Shown here: positions 11,790 to 23,554 of the stretch, piece after piece
How the letters are laid out: each line of letters begins with the position of its first letter
How positions within the stretch are numbered: position 1 is the first letter of the stretch
Assembly (NCBI GenBank): GCA_030068075.1
Contig: CM057831.1
Coordinates: forward strand, 13,497,370 to 13,561,369
DNA from: Paguma larvata
Taxonomy: Eukaryota > Chordata > Mammalia > Carnivora > Viverridae
DNA: 64,000 nucleotides
Direction: 5' to 3'
Notes under the pieces: generated by a model
What the model was told of the DNA's origin: nothing
Database searches by the model: none
Seen by the model: only the letters and a program-made list of their open reading frames with translations
Made by a program: the position numbers and the translations under genes

Positions 11790-12335
11790 TGATAGCGGGG
11801 TTCCTGGGGTCTGGAGCCGACAACCAAGAAAGAACTTTTGAGACATCTTTGGTGCAAACAGGTGATTTTATTAAAGCACGGGACAGGACCCGTGGGCACA
11901 AAGAGCTTCCCTGGGACCATGAAGAGACACGGGTTATATTCTCAGGAGTTGGAGGAGGTAGAGTCCAAGGGGAGCTTCTGAGGAGATGTTCATATGCTAA
12001 AGAAGACTCCCCTGATCCTGGCGGCCTAGCTACTGTCAAGCCAAGGGGGTTTTTCCCTCTGGCGAAGCATTAGCATAAAGACAGAAGGGAGTTCCCGGGG
12101 AAATGTTTTACTCTGGCTGCCTCGCTGATTTGCCAATGGCCTGCAGGCTATGATGAATTTGATCTGCGATTTGCCAATGGGCTGCATGCAGGTTATAATG
12201 AATTTGATCTGCCACGTCCTTCTGCCTTTGTCCCCCACGTCGAGGTGGGGAAGCCGACAGACAGGAATGAAGTATGTACCGATTATCACGATCGTGTAGG
12301 AGGGGTACACTAGCCCGGCCCAGAGGTTCAGCAAA
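11790..12335 (-). mobile_element. Solo LTR, second ERV family, minus, with duplicated U3 segment
   Basis: Read on the minus strand, the copy has a U3 with a repeated ~41-45 bp segment holding a CCAAT-type box (plus-strand ttgccaatgg, 12127-12211). Next come a TATA-like aatataac (complement of 11935-11944), the polyadenylation signal aataaa (complement of about 11869-11875), and a U5 ending ttctttcttggttgtcggct. No internal retroviral genes are present. Boundaries are approximate. Confidence 0.6.
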
Positions 12336-12542
12336 TGACCTCCGAGCTGTTTTAAAGGCTAAATAAAAGGCGACTGAAAGAATGGACAGGCATTTCCAGG
12401 CAAAGGGCACGGCGCAGGGCGAGGTGAGGGGGCAGGCGCTCTTCGCCCATTTCGAATCCCTTCTGGTTTCTAACCTCCGCATCTCCCCTCACCCCTGCTT
12501 CTTTTTCTTCAGTTTCCCCCCCCCCAATTACAGTTTATTCTA

Positions 12543-12712
12543 AAGCCTTGTTACTCAAAGCGGGACCAGCAGAACGGCAGCAGTGACATGGCCTGGGGGC
12601 TATTTAGAAATGCAGATTCTGGGGTCCCAGCCAAACGTGCATCAGAGTCTTCATTTTAACAACATCCTTGGTGGTTCATATGCATATTAAAGTTCGAGAA
12701 GTGCTTCCTTCT
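12543..12712 (+). mobile_element. MER5A-like hAT MITE, well preserved
   Basis: In order: tactcaaagcgggaccagca, agaaatgcagattctggggt, atcagagtcttcattttaac and ttaaagttcgagaagtgctt. The ends form the inverted ttctcaaa/tttgagaa pattern of this family. Confidence 0.75.
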
Positions 12713-13059
12713 CGGTAACACGAGCATTAGGGGGAAAGCTACCAACTTGCCCTATAACTTCATCAGCCATAGAACCTTTTACGGGTAAGTTTTGCAGAAG
12801 GGAAATTCACCAGCAGAAGGTATATTCCTGGTACCAACTACACTTTTAGACGGCCTTCTAATACGGCTATGTTTCTTGGAGACGTGTTTTATCTCCCTAA
12901 TTAAATGGTAACCAAGATGCACCACTCTCGAGGGCCTCGGCGGAAAGGAAATGCCAAGATGACGGACAGACAGGATGTGCCCTGTGTGAGTCTGACATCA
13001 AGTCAGAAGAGAAGTTCACTGTGAACTGTAACTCACACCCTCAAGCCTTGCGGAGGGGT

Positions 13060-13210
13060 AGCCCTGGACACACCTCTTGATATCACTGAGCCTCAGTTTT
13101 CTCGTCTACAAAATGGGGGTAACGCTTCAGTTGCAAGTTCACCGCAGGCATCAGAGACCATGGGTGCTGAGCGCGGACCTGGCACAGAGTCGGTATTCGA
13201 CAAACAGGTG
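13060..13210 (+). mobile_element. MIR SINE remnant
   Basis: The core gagcctcagttttctcgtct followed by acaaaatgggggtaac is the MIR signature. A cctggcacagagtcggtatt end block follows. Confidence 0.75.
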
Positions 13211-14914
13211 GCATGAACGAGAGATAAACAAACACGCTGACAAGGCAGGAAAGGGAGAGGTTACATTTAATTGAGGGAATCAGAACAGGCCTTGCAAAAG
13301 AGCTAGCACAGGTAAGCATTAGACAGGCTGGTAGAGTTTTCGGAGGTGAAAGAAATGTAATAAGTGAACACATTCTCCTAGAGATTACCTAAGGAGACCT
13401 AGAAGGAGGCATCTGACTCCCCCCCGCCATTTGTGAATCTATTGATAGGAATAGTCATTTAAAAGGTAAAACAACCAGAGCGCTTTTAAAAATATTTATA
13501 CATTTTATGCATTAACAAGTTGCCGTTACTGCAAAGATTTAAATCATGGGAAATAAGCGTGCGCAGAAAATCCGGGCCATATGGTTACTCCGCACGGGCT
13601 GTGCTCTCGGATTCAGCCGTTGTGTTGGCTGCCTGCTGCCCAGACAGAGCGGGGTGAAGTCAGGACACAGCCCTGCTTCAGCGTGAATGCCTCTGCCTCC
13701 TCGCGCTAGCACGCTCCCGCCGCCACTTAATGCACAGAGCACTTGCCAGGTCGGGAATGCCTGGCTATGACAGCACCATTTGCAAAGTAAAGAGTCTATT
13801 TATGAAGATAATGGCAATACCCAGGCCAAGCCCACCGTGGGAGAAGCTGGGCTCTAATTAGCAAGAGCAGTGCATTTTAATGAGGAAGCCTCTGGTAGGC
13901 AGTTGGCTCCTGCCTTGACTGCCAATGAATCCGGGGCAGCATGAGTGTTGGCAGAGAGAACACGGAGCAGGTGAGGGGAACAAAACAGAGCAAGGCGCTC
14001 ATCCCTTGGAAACTTTGATCCCCACAGTTGTTTGATTGCCCCATGATCCTGGGCGTCGTCCCCTAGGCTACTTCTCTGAGAGCAAAGAGCTCATAGAAGA
14101 AGCTGTGGGGCCTGGGTGAACTAAGGCAAGCAGATGCCTCGTTTTGAGCAGCCCTGGGACTGCAGTGGGGAGCAGAGGCCTGAGAGGGATGGAGGCCTGG
14201 AAACGTGGGCCCTGGATATCTCCTGGAAGGCAATGAAGCCATGCCAAGCGGCCCATGGAGAAACCTAAATTCTTTGGCTTCTTCAGATTGGGCAAGAAAG
14301 CGCCAACGGTCCTGGCCTCCATAAACCCCATGGAGGTGATCTAATACCAGCAAAAGTCATTTAAGGCAGAACATTCTGTTGCCGAATGCTCATGGCGTGC
14401 TGCTGGTGGGCGCCATTAAGAAAGTAGAAACCCTCCAGCAACTGAGTTGTGTCTGGATTCTGCCTCTCCACTGAAAGCGCAAAGGACTCTTCATAGATGC
14501 GGACAGGTGAGCTGAGATGCACGAAGGACCCAGGGGATGCTTCAAACAACATCAGGGGCTGAGCCCCTGCAACTTGCACCGAGGATGAGTGACCCGGTTG
14601 GTCCCTCACCGGCTATCTTCGAGGCATCAGGGACCAGGAGAGAAGGGCTACAGACTGAATGATTTTCAGAAACAGAAAGGCCTCCTAACAGCACAGTCTC
14701 GTCTGGTGGATTTGACGATGAGCCCCAGCAAGATAAACAACAGGATTGTCAAAAGAATGTTCGTGGGCAGCTCGAAGAGAAAGAGGTGATCTCTGGGAAT
14801 CGGCGTAAGACCACTATAAAAAAAAGTCACGGTAGAGACTGCTAACTCTTCCCCAATATCTTTTCTTCGCTTTCTCCATAGGAAGGGATATTTCGGCAGA
14901 GCAAATGGATACCG
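13211..14914. other. Unassigned, repeat-poor block
   Basis: No transposable element was recognised in 1.7 kb. The part at about 13740-13900 combines a ctaattag homeodomain-type core with AT-rich and GATA-like motifs. That would suit a conserved non-coding element, but conservation cannot be judged here. Open frames at 14063-14353 and 14361-14609 (minus) look incidental. Confidence 0.45.
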
Positions 14915-15405
14915 TATTTGTTTCCTATTGCTGCTATAACAAATTACCAAGACTTTAGCGACCTAAATCAATACAAATTTAGTATTTTATAGTTCTGGAG
15001 GCCAGGAGTCTAAAATGCATGAGCAGGACTGCATTTCTCTAGGGGCTCTGAAAAACCTAACTGTTTTCATGCCTTTTCTAGCTTCTAGAAGCTACCTGCT
15101 TTCTTTGGCTTACGGCCTCTTCCTTCATCTTCAAAGCCACCAGCGCATTTTCAAATGTCTCTCTTTCTCTCTGAACTTGGCTTTCATTCTCTGCCTTCTA
15201 ACTCTCCTGTCTCCCCTTTACTGGGACCCTGGTTATTACGCCGGACTCGCGTAGGTAATGAAAGCTAGTCTCACCTTTCAAGAGCCTTCGCTTAATCACA
15301 TCTGCAAAGTCCCTTTGCTACATCAGGTAACATGCAGGTTCTAGAGATTAGGACATGAGAATCTTGGTGGGTGGTTGAGGCTGGGGGGAGGGGAGAGGGT
15401 AGGGA
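14915..15405 (-). mobile_element. MLT/MaLR-type LTR, minus
   Basis: Starts tttcctattgctgctataacaaattaccaa, with tagttctggaggccaggagt and a late cttaatcacatctgcaaagt block. These are the reverse complement of the MLT LTR 3' and mid regions. It is full-length-like but diverged. Confidence 0.75.
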
Positions 15406-17504
15406 TTATTCAGCCTACTTGAGCTACCTAGGATAAGAATTAATTTTCCAGCCCTGTGACCAAATTCCGGCAATGTGTTTTTCTAGTAGACCTTGGAATG
15501 ATACTCAACAAAGTGTTTTGGAACTTGAGCAGCATTTAACAAGGTCTCCTTTGATACCCATGTGCTCAAGAAGGAGAATATGGGTTAAAGCCAATTAGGT
15601 GGGTTTATAACTGCTTGAGTAACCATAAGGGTACAGATTAATGGGTTGGTATTAATCTCCAGGAAGAGCTTTTAATAACATGACCTTGTTACAGTCCTTA
15701 CTCTGGACAGTCCAGGCTATCGCTGAGATGTTTACGGATATAGGACAGTATGTCAGGGATCACAACACTCTGGGGAAGGGACTTATGAGCAGGTGCTATG
15801 AGGAAGAACTGAAGAAGCAGCAATAAGACACGAGCGGGGTCTTCAGATATCTATTTGTTAGGTTATTATAGGGTACGATGCTAAGTGGCATGGGATAGAA
15901 AAGACGAGAAGGACACATTTCCTTGCCCTCTTCTGATGGGGGAGATGAAGCATTTATATAAATGTCTGCAAGGTAACGCAGCGAAGCCTCAGCTTGCCAG
16001 GTGGCCGATTAAGAGCCTACAGTATGGGGATTCTTTTACCTGTTTCTGTTTTGTTTATGTTTCGTCAGCGGTAGCAGAAAGTCCTTCTGTCCATCCCTCG
16101 TACATGATGACTCATCAGAAAGTGCTGGAAATACTATTTTACTCTGGCAACAAATCAACTTGTGTCTCCAGGAATTGGGTCCTTCCGAACCCCACAGTGA
16201 AGGCAAAGAAGTTTTGGGTGTTGCTAAGGACTGGGCAGACTTTCTAGTCCTTCTATCAATCGTCAAACTCTTCAGGGAACCCCTGAGTCCTTTTATGGTT
16301 AAAAAATAAGTAAATAAAAGTGAGTGAGAAGAATAAGGGCTTTGGAGAATGAGGAGAAAAAAAGGGAATGAGGAGGAGATATGGAAAGGGGCCCTGAGTA
16401 TGGAGGGCATCTGTTCCTGAGACTGGACCCCTTCGGACATGGTCCCCGAAGTGCGAGGGGCCGTGGACCCCAAGAGGAAGTGTGGTGGCAGGTGATGCAC
16501 AAGTGTCCTAAGTGGGTACAGGACGCAGCCTGGGTCTTCATCAAGGCAGGAGGGGATACTGATCTTGACTGTGCTTCAAGTCCTCGCCTCCCAATTCCCT
16601 GCCCAGAGGCCTCTAGGACCACGAAGGCTAGAGAGTCGCCATAATTGCTCTCTGGGGCTGACTGGGGGCGAGTTAGTGCACTCTGAGCTGGGGATGCCAG
16701 CGTCCCCAGTGACGAGAGCCCAGGAATAACCTGGAGTCCCCGAAGCAGGGGCCCTTTGAGCAGCTTAGACAGACCACCGCCTCTGGCTAAGCTGGAACAC
16801 CCTTCATGTCCCTTCACGGGCGGACTCTGGATGTCTGGTTTCTTTCTCTTTCCTCGCACAGTTCTTAAGAAGGGTCAGGGACAATTTCAACTGTATAAGA
16901 CAGTCGAGCGACAATGTCATTGTCCCTAGACCTTCCTGCCCTCGAGAACCAGTCCGAGATCCTTTCCCTGCCCGGGGACCCCTTGCCTCCTTCCGGTCTC
17001 CTGATATTGTTTCTCTATCCCATGGTAAGCGTGGGTGGCCGCCTGTATGAAAGACAGGTAACTAAACAATGCTGCACACTGATTTGGTTTAAGATAAATG
17101 CCTATTAGAGACCATCGAAAAGGGCTTCACAGGCAGAAAGCGTGCTGACCCCTTCCAGGTCCGCGGCTCACGGAGGGTGTGCGTTTGCCTGATGATAGAA
17201 CCCTCGGGATGGGTGATGAAATGGGGCAGGATCTCCTCCTGGCAACTACGACTCAGAGACCCCCGCCAGAAATCTGGGCCGAGTCTGCAAGCTGCCTAGG
17301 GACAAGAGCTCACCAGCAGAGTTAGGAAAACGATCACTTCTGTGGGGGAAAAAAAAAAAAGAAAATTTTTTTTTCAAGGAACCTTGATGACATTTTCCCA
17401 ATCTACAAGTTTTAGGCTGACTCCCTGCTGGTGTTCCACAAACACAACTGTAATAGCCCCCGTTAATCGGATGCGTGCTGTGTTTCAGAAGCTTTGCATA
17501 GAGC
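15406..17504. other. Unassigned, repeat-poor block
   Basis: No transposable element was recognised in 2.1 kb. The longest open frame (16299-16859, minus, 186 codons) has low-complexity content, no recognisable domain and no splice context. I do not call it a gene. Confidence 0.5.
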
Positions 17505-17665
17505 ACGTTAGCTGGACAGTATCATGCTCTCAGAGAAGGAAAAACTGAAGCTCAGAGCCCTCACGAGAGGTGTGCGGGGTCCTCTGGGTAAAGGGGTGAA
17601 GCTGGGACTTGAACCCAGATTTGTCTGGTCCCAAAGCATAAGCTCTTTGCATGACGCTTCCCCAG
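17505..17665 (-). mobile_element. MIR SINE remnant, minus
   Basis: Reverse MIR signature: gaaggaaaaactgaagctcagag ... gctgggacttgaacccagatttgtctgg. Confidence 0.7.
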
Positions 17666-18151
17666 GAACATGGTAATGACGGCAAAGAGAAAGTGGCCTG
17701 AACAGGAATTACGTGTTCCACGTCACTCAGTGCATCGCTGTCCATACAGTCATTTTTTTACCCCCTTCTGCCACACCAGGCTGTAATGGCTGAGAGAGGT
17801 TTCATCGCAGGGAGTTGGCCCTGGCTTGTTTGCATGCGCGCAGAGAGAGCTACAAAGATCCCAAGAGACCTTTTTCCTTTGCTCATCTGTACTTCTTGTG
17901 AAACCCTACCCTTCCCACACAGCTGCAGCTGCTTTGAATGAATGGGAGTTCATGGTGGCGGGGGGAGAGATTGTCTATTGCTCTGGGGAATTGCCGTCCT
18001 CCCCAGGGGCTGGAGGCCATGTGCAGATTAATCTACCCAGGTAGATGGAGCATGTGTACACTTGACAAAGGTCAGCAAAGGAAGAGTCCCAGGTCTTACA
18101 TAAATGCCCATGTTCTCTTTCTCAAAAGAGTGAATTAGGTTCACTAGTTAC
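17666..18151. other. Unassigned intergenic sequence
   Basis: No gene or repeat family was recognised. Confidence 0.5.
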
Positions 18152-18162
18152 TCCACTGTCTT

Positions 18163-18359
18163 TTTTTCTTTTTTTAATATTTATTTATTTGGGGGAGGGG
18201 GAAGGGGCAGAGAGAGAGAGGGAGACACAGAATCTGAAGCAGACACAGAATCTGAGCCATCAGCACAGAGCCCGATGCGGGGCTTGAACTCACAAACCGC
18301 GAGATCATGCCCTGAGCTGAAGTCGGCCGCTTAACTGAGCCACCCAGGCGCCCCATGTA
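18163..18359 (-). mobile_element. Can-SINE, minus, with small internal duplication
   Basis: Perfect 11-bp target duplication tccactgtctt (18152-18162, 18360-18370). Internally, gacacagaatctgaagca is followed at once by a second gacacagaatctgagcc, a local duplication of about 18 bp. Confidence 0.94.
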
Positions 18360-18669
18360 TCCACTGTCTTGCACACACTAGAGAAGTCAAACATCTGCTA
18401 AATAATGAATGCTACTTAGCATGTAACGTTTGCGGCAAAACAAAGACGGGATCCAGTCTCTCTTACAACTGGAACCAAAATCCAAAGTACCAAAATAAGG
18501 AGTTGGAAAATTGGGTCTTTGGAAAGACTGGCTCCTTTTAGCAGCATTACAACACCAATATAATTCTGACTTTTCTCCCTGCCTCAGTTTACTTAAATGA
18601 CAGATGAAGAGCGTAGATTAGATGATCACCAAGGTTCCTAGCACTTGGGTTTTATAACATAAAGTATTA

Positions 18670-18860
18670 GGGGCACCCGGGTTAAGCATCTGGCTCTCAA
18701 TTTCGGCTCAGGTCTTGATCTTACCATTCGTGAGTTCAAGCCCCACATGGGGCTCTGCGCTGTCAGCACCGAGCCTGCTTGGGTTATTCTCTCTCCCCCT
18801 CTCTCCCTGCTTCTCCCCAGCTCGCTTACTCTCTCTCAAAAAGAAATGAACTTAAAAAAA
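18670..18860 (+). mobile_element. Can-SINE with a deleted A-box segment
   Basis: The head reads ggggcacccgggttaagcat. About 12-16 bp that normally contain ggtggctcagtc are missing, so the RNA polymerase III A box is destroyed. The rest, including the A-rich tail, is present. Confidence 0.88.
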
Positions 18861-19820
18861 AAAAGAAATATTATAATGTAAAATATTATTTTTAGGAGAA
18901 ATAAATGAAACTGAATTTTTCATCAAGAAAAGTTTTTTCCCCCTCGAGCTAAGACAAGTTAGGGAATTGGATCTGAACTACTTCTCATTTAAATTTCTTA
19001 TTTTTTTGGAAGTCAACTGGCAGAGATGACGATTTCAAAAACTAGGAAAAAAACTCAGTCATGTCACAAAATTAGAGCCTTCTTCAGAGTGACACGTTAA
19101 GAGTACTGAACAAATTGTATTAACTTTGTCACTTCATAACAACAGGACACCAAAGGGGTGAGGAAATTTATCTCCCTGACACGAGTGATGACTCCACATC
19201 AAAGGCAGTGTTCTATTATGTAGGAAATGGCGTCTTTCCCCTTCCTGTTTTAAATGTTAGATAATGATACATAAAAAGTAATTAATAGATTCTTAGTCTG
19301 CGGCTTATGGAGCAGCTCGAATTAAACCGTTTCTTTTTTTAATTAATGTTTATTTTTAACGGTAATAAGTGCACGTAGTAAAAAGAAAAAAAAGTCAAAA
19401 GGTACTGAATGGAAAGAAGAAAAGTCTCTTGCCCCTTGCCTGCGTGCCTCCTGTCCACAGCCCCGCTCTCCAGATGTCTCTTCTTTCAAATTACAAGCTA
19501 TTTCTTCTAGATTTATTTCTGCGTTTCTAAATAATTTCCTTAGACTATTCATTTTATCTTGGTTCGCAAATTTTAGTTAATATCTATTCCTCTGCTTTAG
19601 AAGTCGAGGAATTCATGCTGCCTACACTCCTCTCTTTTCATCTCTTGCATTATTTTTCACCTCAACCTTTATTCATTTGTGTTCAGGGCTTACATTATTA
19701 TAGCTACATAAATAGCATTCATTACTATTCATTAGTGTAGTAGACTCATAGAATACTACTAGGAATGAAGAGTAGTATACTATTATTGTTTCCTTTGTTG
19801 CACAACTTTTTGTGTTTTTT
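18861..19820. other. AT-rich unassigned sequence
   Basis: A stretch at 19340-19560 (aattaatgtttatttttaac, then T/C-rich text ending ctagatttatttctgcg) may be an old LINE-1 3' fragment, but I cannot assign it. The 19725-19800 part is rich in tagtatac-type palindromes. Confidence 0.4.
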
Positions 19821-19829
19821 CTAGAGTTA

Positions 19830-20071
19830 ATAATTGTTTTATTTTTTTATTTTGAGAGAGAGAGCGCACAAGCCTGTGCTCCAATATTCTACTAGTATAC
19901 TACTTACAATCTGAGGGGCAGAGAGAGGGGGAGAGAAAGGATCCTGAGCAGGTTTTGCATTGTCAGTATGGAGCCCAACGTGGGGCCCCAACTCACAAAT
20001 GGTGAGATCATGACCTGAGCCAAAATCAAGAGTCTGAAGCTTAACTGACAGAGCCACCCAGGCACCACCCC
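19830..20071 (-). mobile_element. Can-SINE, minus, with ~40-bp foreign insert
   Basis: Between the GA-rich part (ending gcgcacaag) and aggggcagagagaggggg lies an extra AT-rich segment at about 19873-19914 that is not part of the SINE consensus. The rest, up to gagccacccaggcacc, is standard. Confidence 0.88.
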
Positions 20072-20329
20072 TCTTTTGGTTACTTAATTTGCTTAGAATT
20101 TTTTTAAACTTCTGCTGAAAGTGATAGGTAACAATAGCTTAGGAGCTAAAATCCTAGGACCTCAGGCTAAAAGTAATAAGATGAAAAGTAATAAGGATAA
20201 ATAGACAGGGTAGAACATTAAAGTTCATAAAATCAATTGCACAGCTGTAAGATGGGGACCTAACTTGACCTAAGTCTGAGATAGAGAGTTGTGTTCTTTC
20301 ACTAGTAGATTCAGTTGTTAAAACACAAT

Positions 20330-20700
20330 CTAAGGTTAGATTCATTGAAATACACTTTCCAGAACAGGAAAGGTGATAGTCCTATTTCCTTCATGTTGCA
20401 TGATGAGTTCCACCAGAGAGTGCACAGAATACATCGGACAAGGTCATGAGAATCCGAATAACATGCCATATGAGAAATAAAGAGGAAATTGAAATCGTTA
20501 GCTTGGAAATGACTTAAGAGGAAATTATAGTTGTCTTCAAATACGTGCAAGGTTTTTGTGTAGAAAATGAGATTGATATGCAGCTTGACTCCGGGGTCAG
20601 AGAGACGTCGGACCAACAGATGAGTTGGTCAGGGAGGCAGGTTTAGCTCAACTATGATAGAACCTTCTAACAACTAGATCCACTGACAGTAGTGTGGACA
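20330..20700 (+). mobile_element. Ancient L3/CR1-like LINE 3' fragment
   Basis: Collinear similarity to the CR1/L3 ORF2 end as I recall it: acatgccatatgagaaataa ... gcttggaaatgacttaagag ... tatagttgtcttcaaatacg ... ggcaggtttagctcaac ... gaaccttctaacaac. The diagnostic blocks keep the right order and spacing. Confidence 0.5.
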
Positions 20701-20885
20701 TTTCCCTTGTCCCTCCAGCATCCCTTCTCCCATTGTTTCTTTGGTAATAGCAGTTTAAACTGGGCCCTTGGCTGTCCAACGGAAGATCGAATTTTCCACT
20801 CTTCCTTGCTCTGGCCCTGAAATTAGGTTCAGACCGTTGGGATATAAACAGGTATGATGCATGCCACCACTTGCTTGTGCCTCTT

Positions 20886-21107
20886 TTATTTTATTTTATT
20901 TATTTTATTTTAAAGTTTATTTATTTTGAGGAGACAGAGACAGTGCGAGTGGAGGAGCGGCAGAGAGAGAGGGAGACAGAGAACCCCAAGCAGGCTCTGC
21001 AGTCAGCACGGAGCCTGACTCGGGGCTCCAACTCACGAAACCATGAGATCATGACCAGAGCCAAAACCAAGAGTTGACGCTTAACTGCCTGAGCCACCCA
21101 GGTGCCC
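20886..21107 (-). mobile_element. Can-SINE, minus, with TTTTA-rich tail
   Basis: The tail side has expanded into a ttatttta microsatellite (20886-20915). The head gagccacccaggtgccct is intact. Confidence 0.92.
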
Positions 21108-21293
21108 TGTTCATGCCTTTAAATGGAAAGGAATGTGCCCTCTTCCTCTGTCCCCCTTCTTATGGTCTGGAATGTGGTCATGATGGGTCTTCTTTGATCT
21201 TGTGGACAAACATGCAGAGCAAAAAAGATGGAAGGAACTGAAGTTCCCAATATTGATACTCAACCCTGCTTTCTTAGCCTTGGACTCTTTGAA

Positions 21294-21502
21294 TATATTT
21301 TTTTTTAATGTTTATTTATTTTTGAGAGAAAGAGAGCATGAGCAGGGGAGGGGCAGAGAGAGAGGAAACAGAATCCGAAGCAGGCTCCAGGCTCTGAGCT
21401 GTCAGCACAGAGCCTGACGTGGAGCTCGAACCCACAAACCATGAGATCATGACCTGAGCTGAAGTTGGACACTTAGCTGACTGAGCCACCCAGGTGGCCC
21501 TC
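21294..21502 (-). mobile_element. Can-SINE, minus
   Basis: Flanked by an 18-bp duplication with three mismatches (agccttggactctttgaa, 21276-21293; aaccttggactatctgaa, 21503-21520). The mismatches suggest an older insertion than copies with perfect duplications. Confidence 0.94.
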
Positions 21503-21640
21503 AACCTTGGACTATCTGAACTGTTCACTAAGAGAGAAATTTTCTATCTGTAGAACTTCTACCTGGTTAAGCCACATATTTAGATTTTTGTTATACTAGT
21601 TGTACTCTATATATTAAATAATACAGATACTTAAAATTTT

Positions 21641-21849
21641 TTTAAACATTTATTCATTTTTGAGAGACAGATAGAGACAGAGTATGAATGGGAAAGAGGC
21701 AAAGAGAGAGGGAGACACAGAATCTGAACCCGGTTCCAGATCTGAGCTGTCAGTGCAGAGCCTGATGGCGGGGTTTGAACCCATGAACCATGAGATCATG
21801 ACCTGAGCCGAAGTCAGACATATAACCGACTGAGCCACCCAGGTGCTCC
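21641..21849 (-). mobile_element. Can-SINE, minus
   Basis: Tail side tttaaacatttattcatttt, head gagccacccaggtgctcc. An agatactt duplication is visible on both sides. Confidence 0.93.
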
Positions 21850-22159
21850 TAGAGATACTTTTTTTTTAATGATCCCTTTGGGGAAAAATTATTTTTATTT
21901 TTACATCTACAGATATACATATGCATCAAGACATGTCTGGGGGGATGGTTGTAACAAGAGAAATGCTTTTTAAACAGTGGTCTTTAGAGGGTCATCATGG
22001 AGTCCTTCTTTTCTCCCACTGTGTTTTCCAACATGGAGCAATGAACTCAGTTCTTCACCTGGAGTTAGCATCAGATGCCACAGGTCATGAGCTCAGTCCT
22101 ATAAGACTGTCCCCCCTCCAGATGGCAATTACAAGTCCTGGTTGTCACCTGTGCTTCTG

Positions 22160-22720
22160 GCTATAGGTCAGAGATTCTCACGCCCCCTTAGGATTTGCTA
22201 GAGAAGCTCACAGAACTCGAAGAGAAACATTTGCCTACATTTGCCAGTTTATTATAAAAGTTATCATAAAGGACAAAGATGAACAACCAGATGAGAGAGC
22301 TGTGTGAGACAAGGTATGGAGAAAAGGCCGTGGAGTTTCTGTGCTCTCTCGGAGCACGCCACCCGTCCAGAAGCTCTGTGTGTTCACCAACACAGAAGCT
22401 CTCTGAACCCTGTCCTTTTGGGATTTTTATGGGCACGTCATTACATAAGCATGACTCATGAAATCATTGGCCATTGGTGATTGAACTCATAATCTCGGGC
22501 ATGATTGAAAGGGGTTTGTTATACATAACAAGACACTCTTGTCATCGTTACGGCTATGGAGCTATTTCAGGAACCAAGGACAAAAGACCAAACACTGTAA
22601 CAAAAGATTCTTCCATTACTCTTATTGCTTAGGAAATTCCAAGGTTTTGGGGGGTTATGTGTTAGCAGTGGGGACAAAGACCAAATATATATTTCTTATT
22701 ATAAATCCCAATATCATGCT
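22160..22720 (-). mobile_element. ERVL-like LTR (family copy 1 of 3), minus
   Basis: Collinear with the copies near 41.9 kb (opposite strand) and 52.9 kb (same strand). Shared blocks are ttgctagagaagctcacaga, ccagtttattataaaag, ccctgtccttttgggatttt, aatcattggccattggtgat, ggaaattccaaggttttggg and aaatatatatttcttattat. It resembles MER21-type ERVL LTRs, but the family name is a guess. There is no internal viral sequence. Confidence 0.68.
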
Positions 22721-22994
22721 TATACTCAGTTACTATCTTAATATCTCTATAATCTAGCCACTCTTTCCATCCCTACTGCTACTACCTTGAAACAAGCTGC
22801 CATCTTTTTTGCCCCAATTGCTGGAGAAGCTTGCCAACCAGTACCCTCACCCTCAGTCCCCGGGACATCCTCTATCCCTCTCCTATCGTATGTGAAATAA
22901 TAGTTCTTGAACCCAAGTCTTATTATGTCTTTCTCTTAAAGATAATGGGAAGTGATGGAAAGATTTTAAGATAAGAATAAAGTCTTAAGATGGT

Positions 22995-23450
22995 GTGATA
23001 GACAAAATAATGCTCTCCACTCCCAAGAAGCCCATATCCTAATCCTTTGAACCTGCGAATGTCACCTCACATGGCAAAAGGTACCTTGCAAACATTGACT
23101 AAAGTAAGGATCTTGAGATTTAATCATAAGCGTCCTTGCAAGAAAAAGACAGGAGTGGGGAGACTCAGAAAAGGAGACAAACAGAATTTTGAGTGACGGG
23201 GTTTGAATGTGGAGGAGGGTGTCACAGCTCCTGGAATACAGACAGCCCCTCAAAGCTGGAAAAGGCAAGGAAATTTATTCTCCCCTAGTGCCTCTAGAAG
23301 GAATGCGGCCAACACCTTGATTTTGTCCTCAAAAGTCTCATTTTAGACTTTAGATCTTCGGGACTGTAAGATAGTACATTCGCGTTATTTTCAGCCGTGC
23401 ATTTCGTGGTGATTTGTTCTAGCAGCCATAGAAGGCCAAGACAGATGGCT
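22995..23450 (+). mobile_element. MLT/MaLR-type LTR
   Basis: Begins tgtgatagacaaaataatgc, then agcccatatcctaatccttt, gacaggagtggggag..., aacaccttgattttgtcc and a cagccatagaaggccaagac end. This is the MLT LTR arrangement in sense orientation. Confidence 0.72.
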
Positions 23451-23554
23451 TTCATCACATGGCCCTTGCTTATTTCTCTTGTTCCATCTCTCACCAAGTC
23501 CCTGCTTTCTCTGAACCCTGTCCTAGTGGCATTTTATGGGCGCTTCGTTCCATA

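Noticed and set aside
16299..16859. 186-codon minus-strand ORF
   Set aside because: No recognisable domain, no splice sites or promoter of note, and a plus-strand frame overlaps it. Length alone is not convincing in 64 kb.
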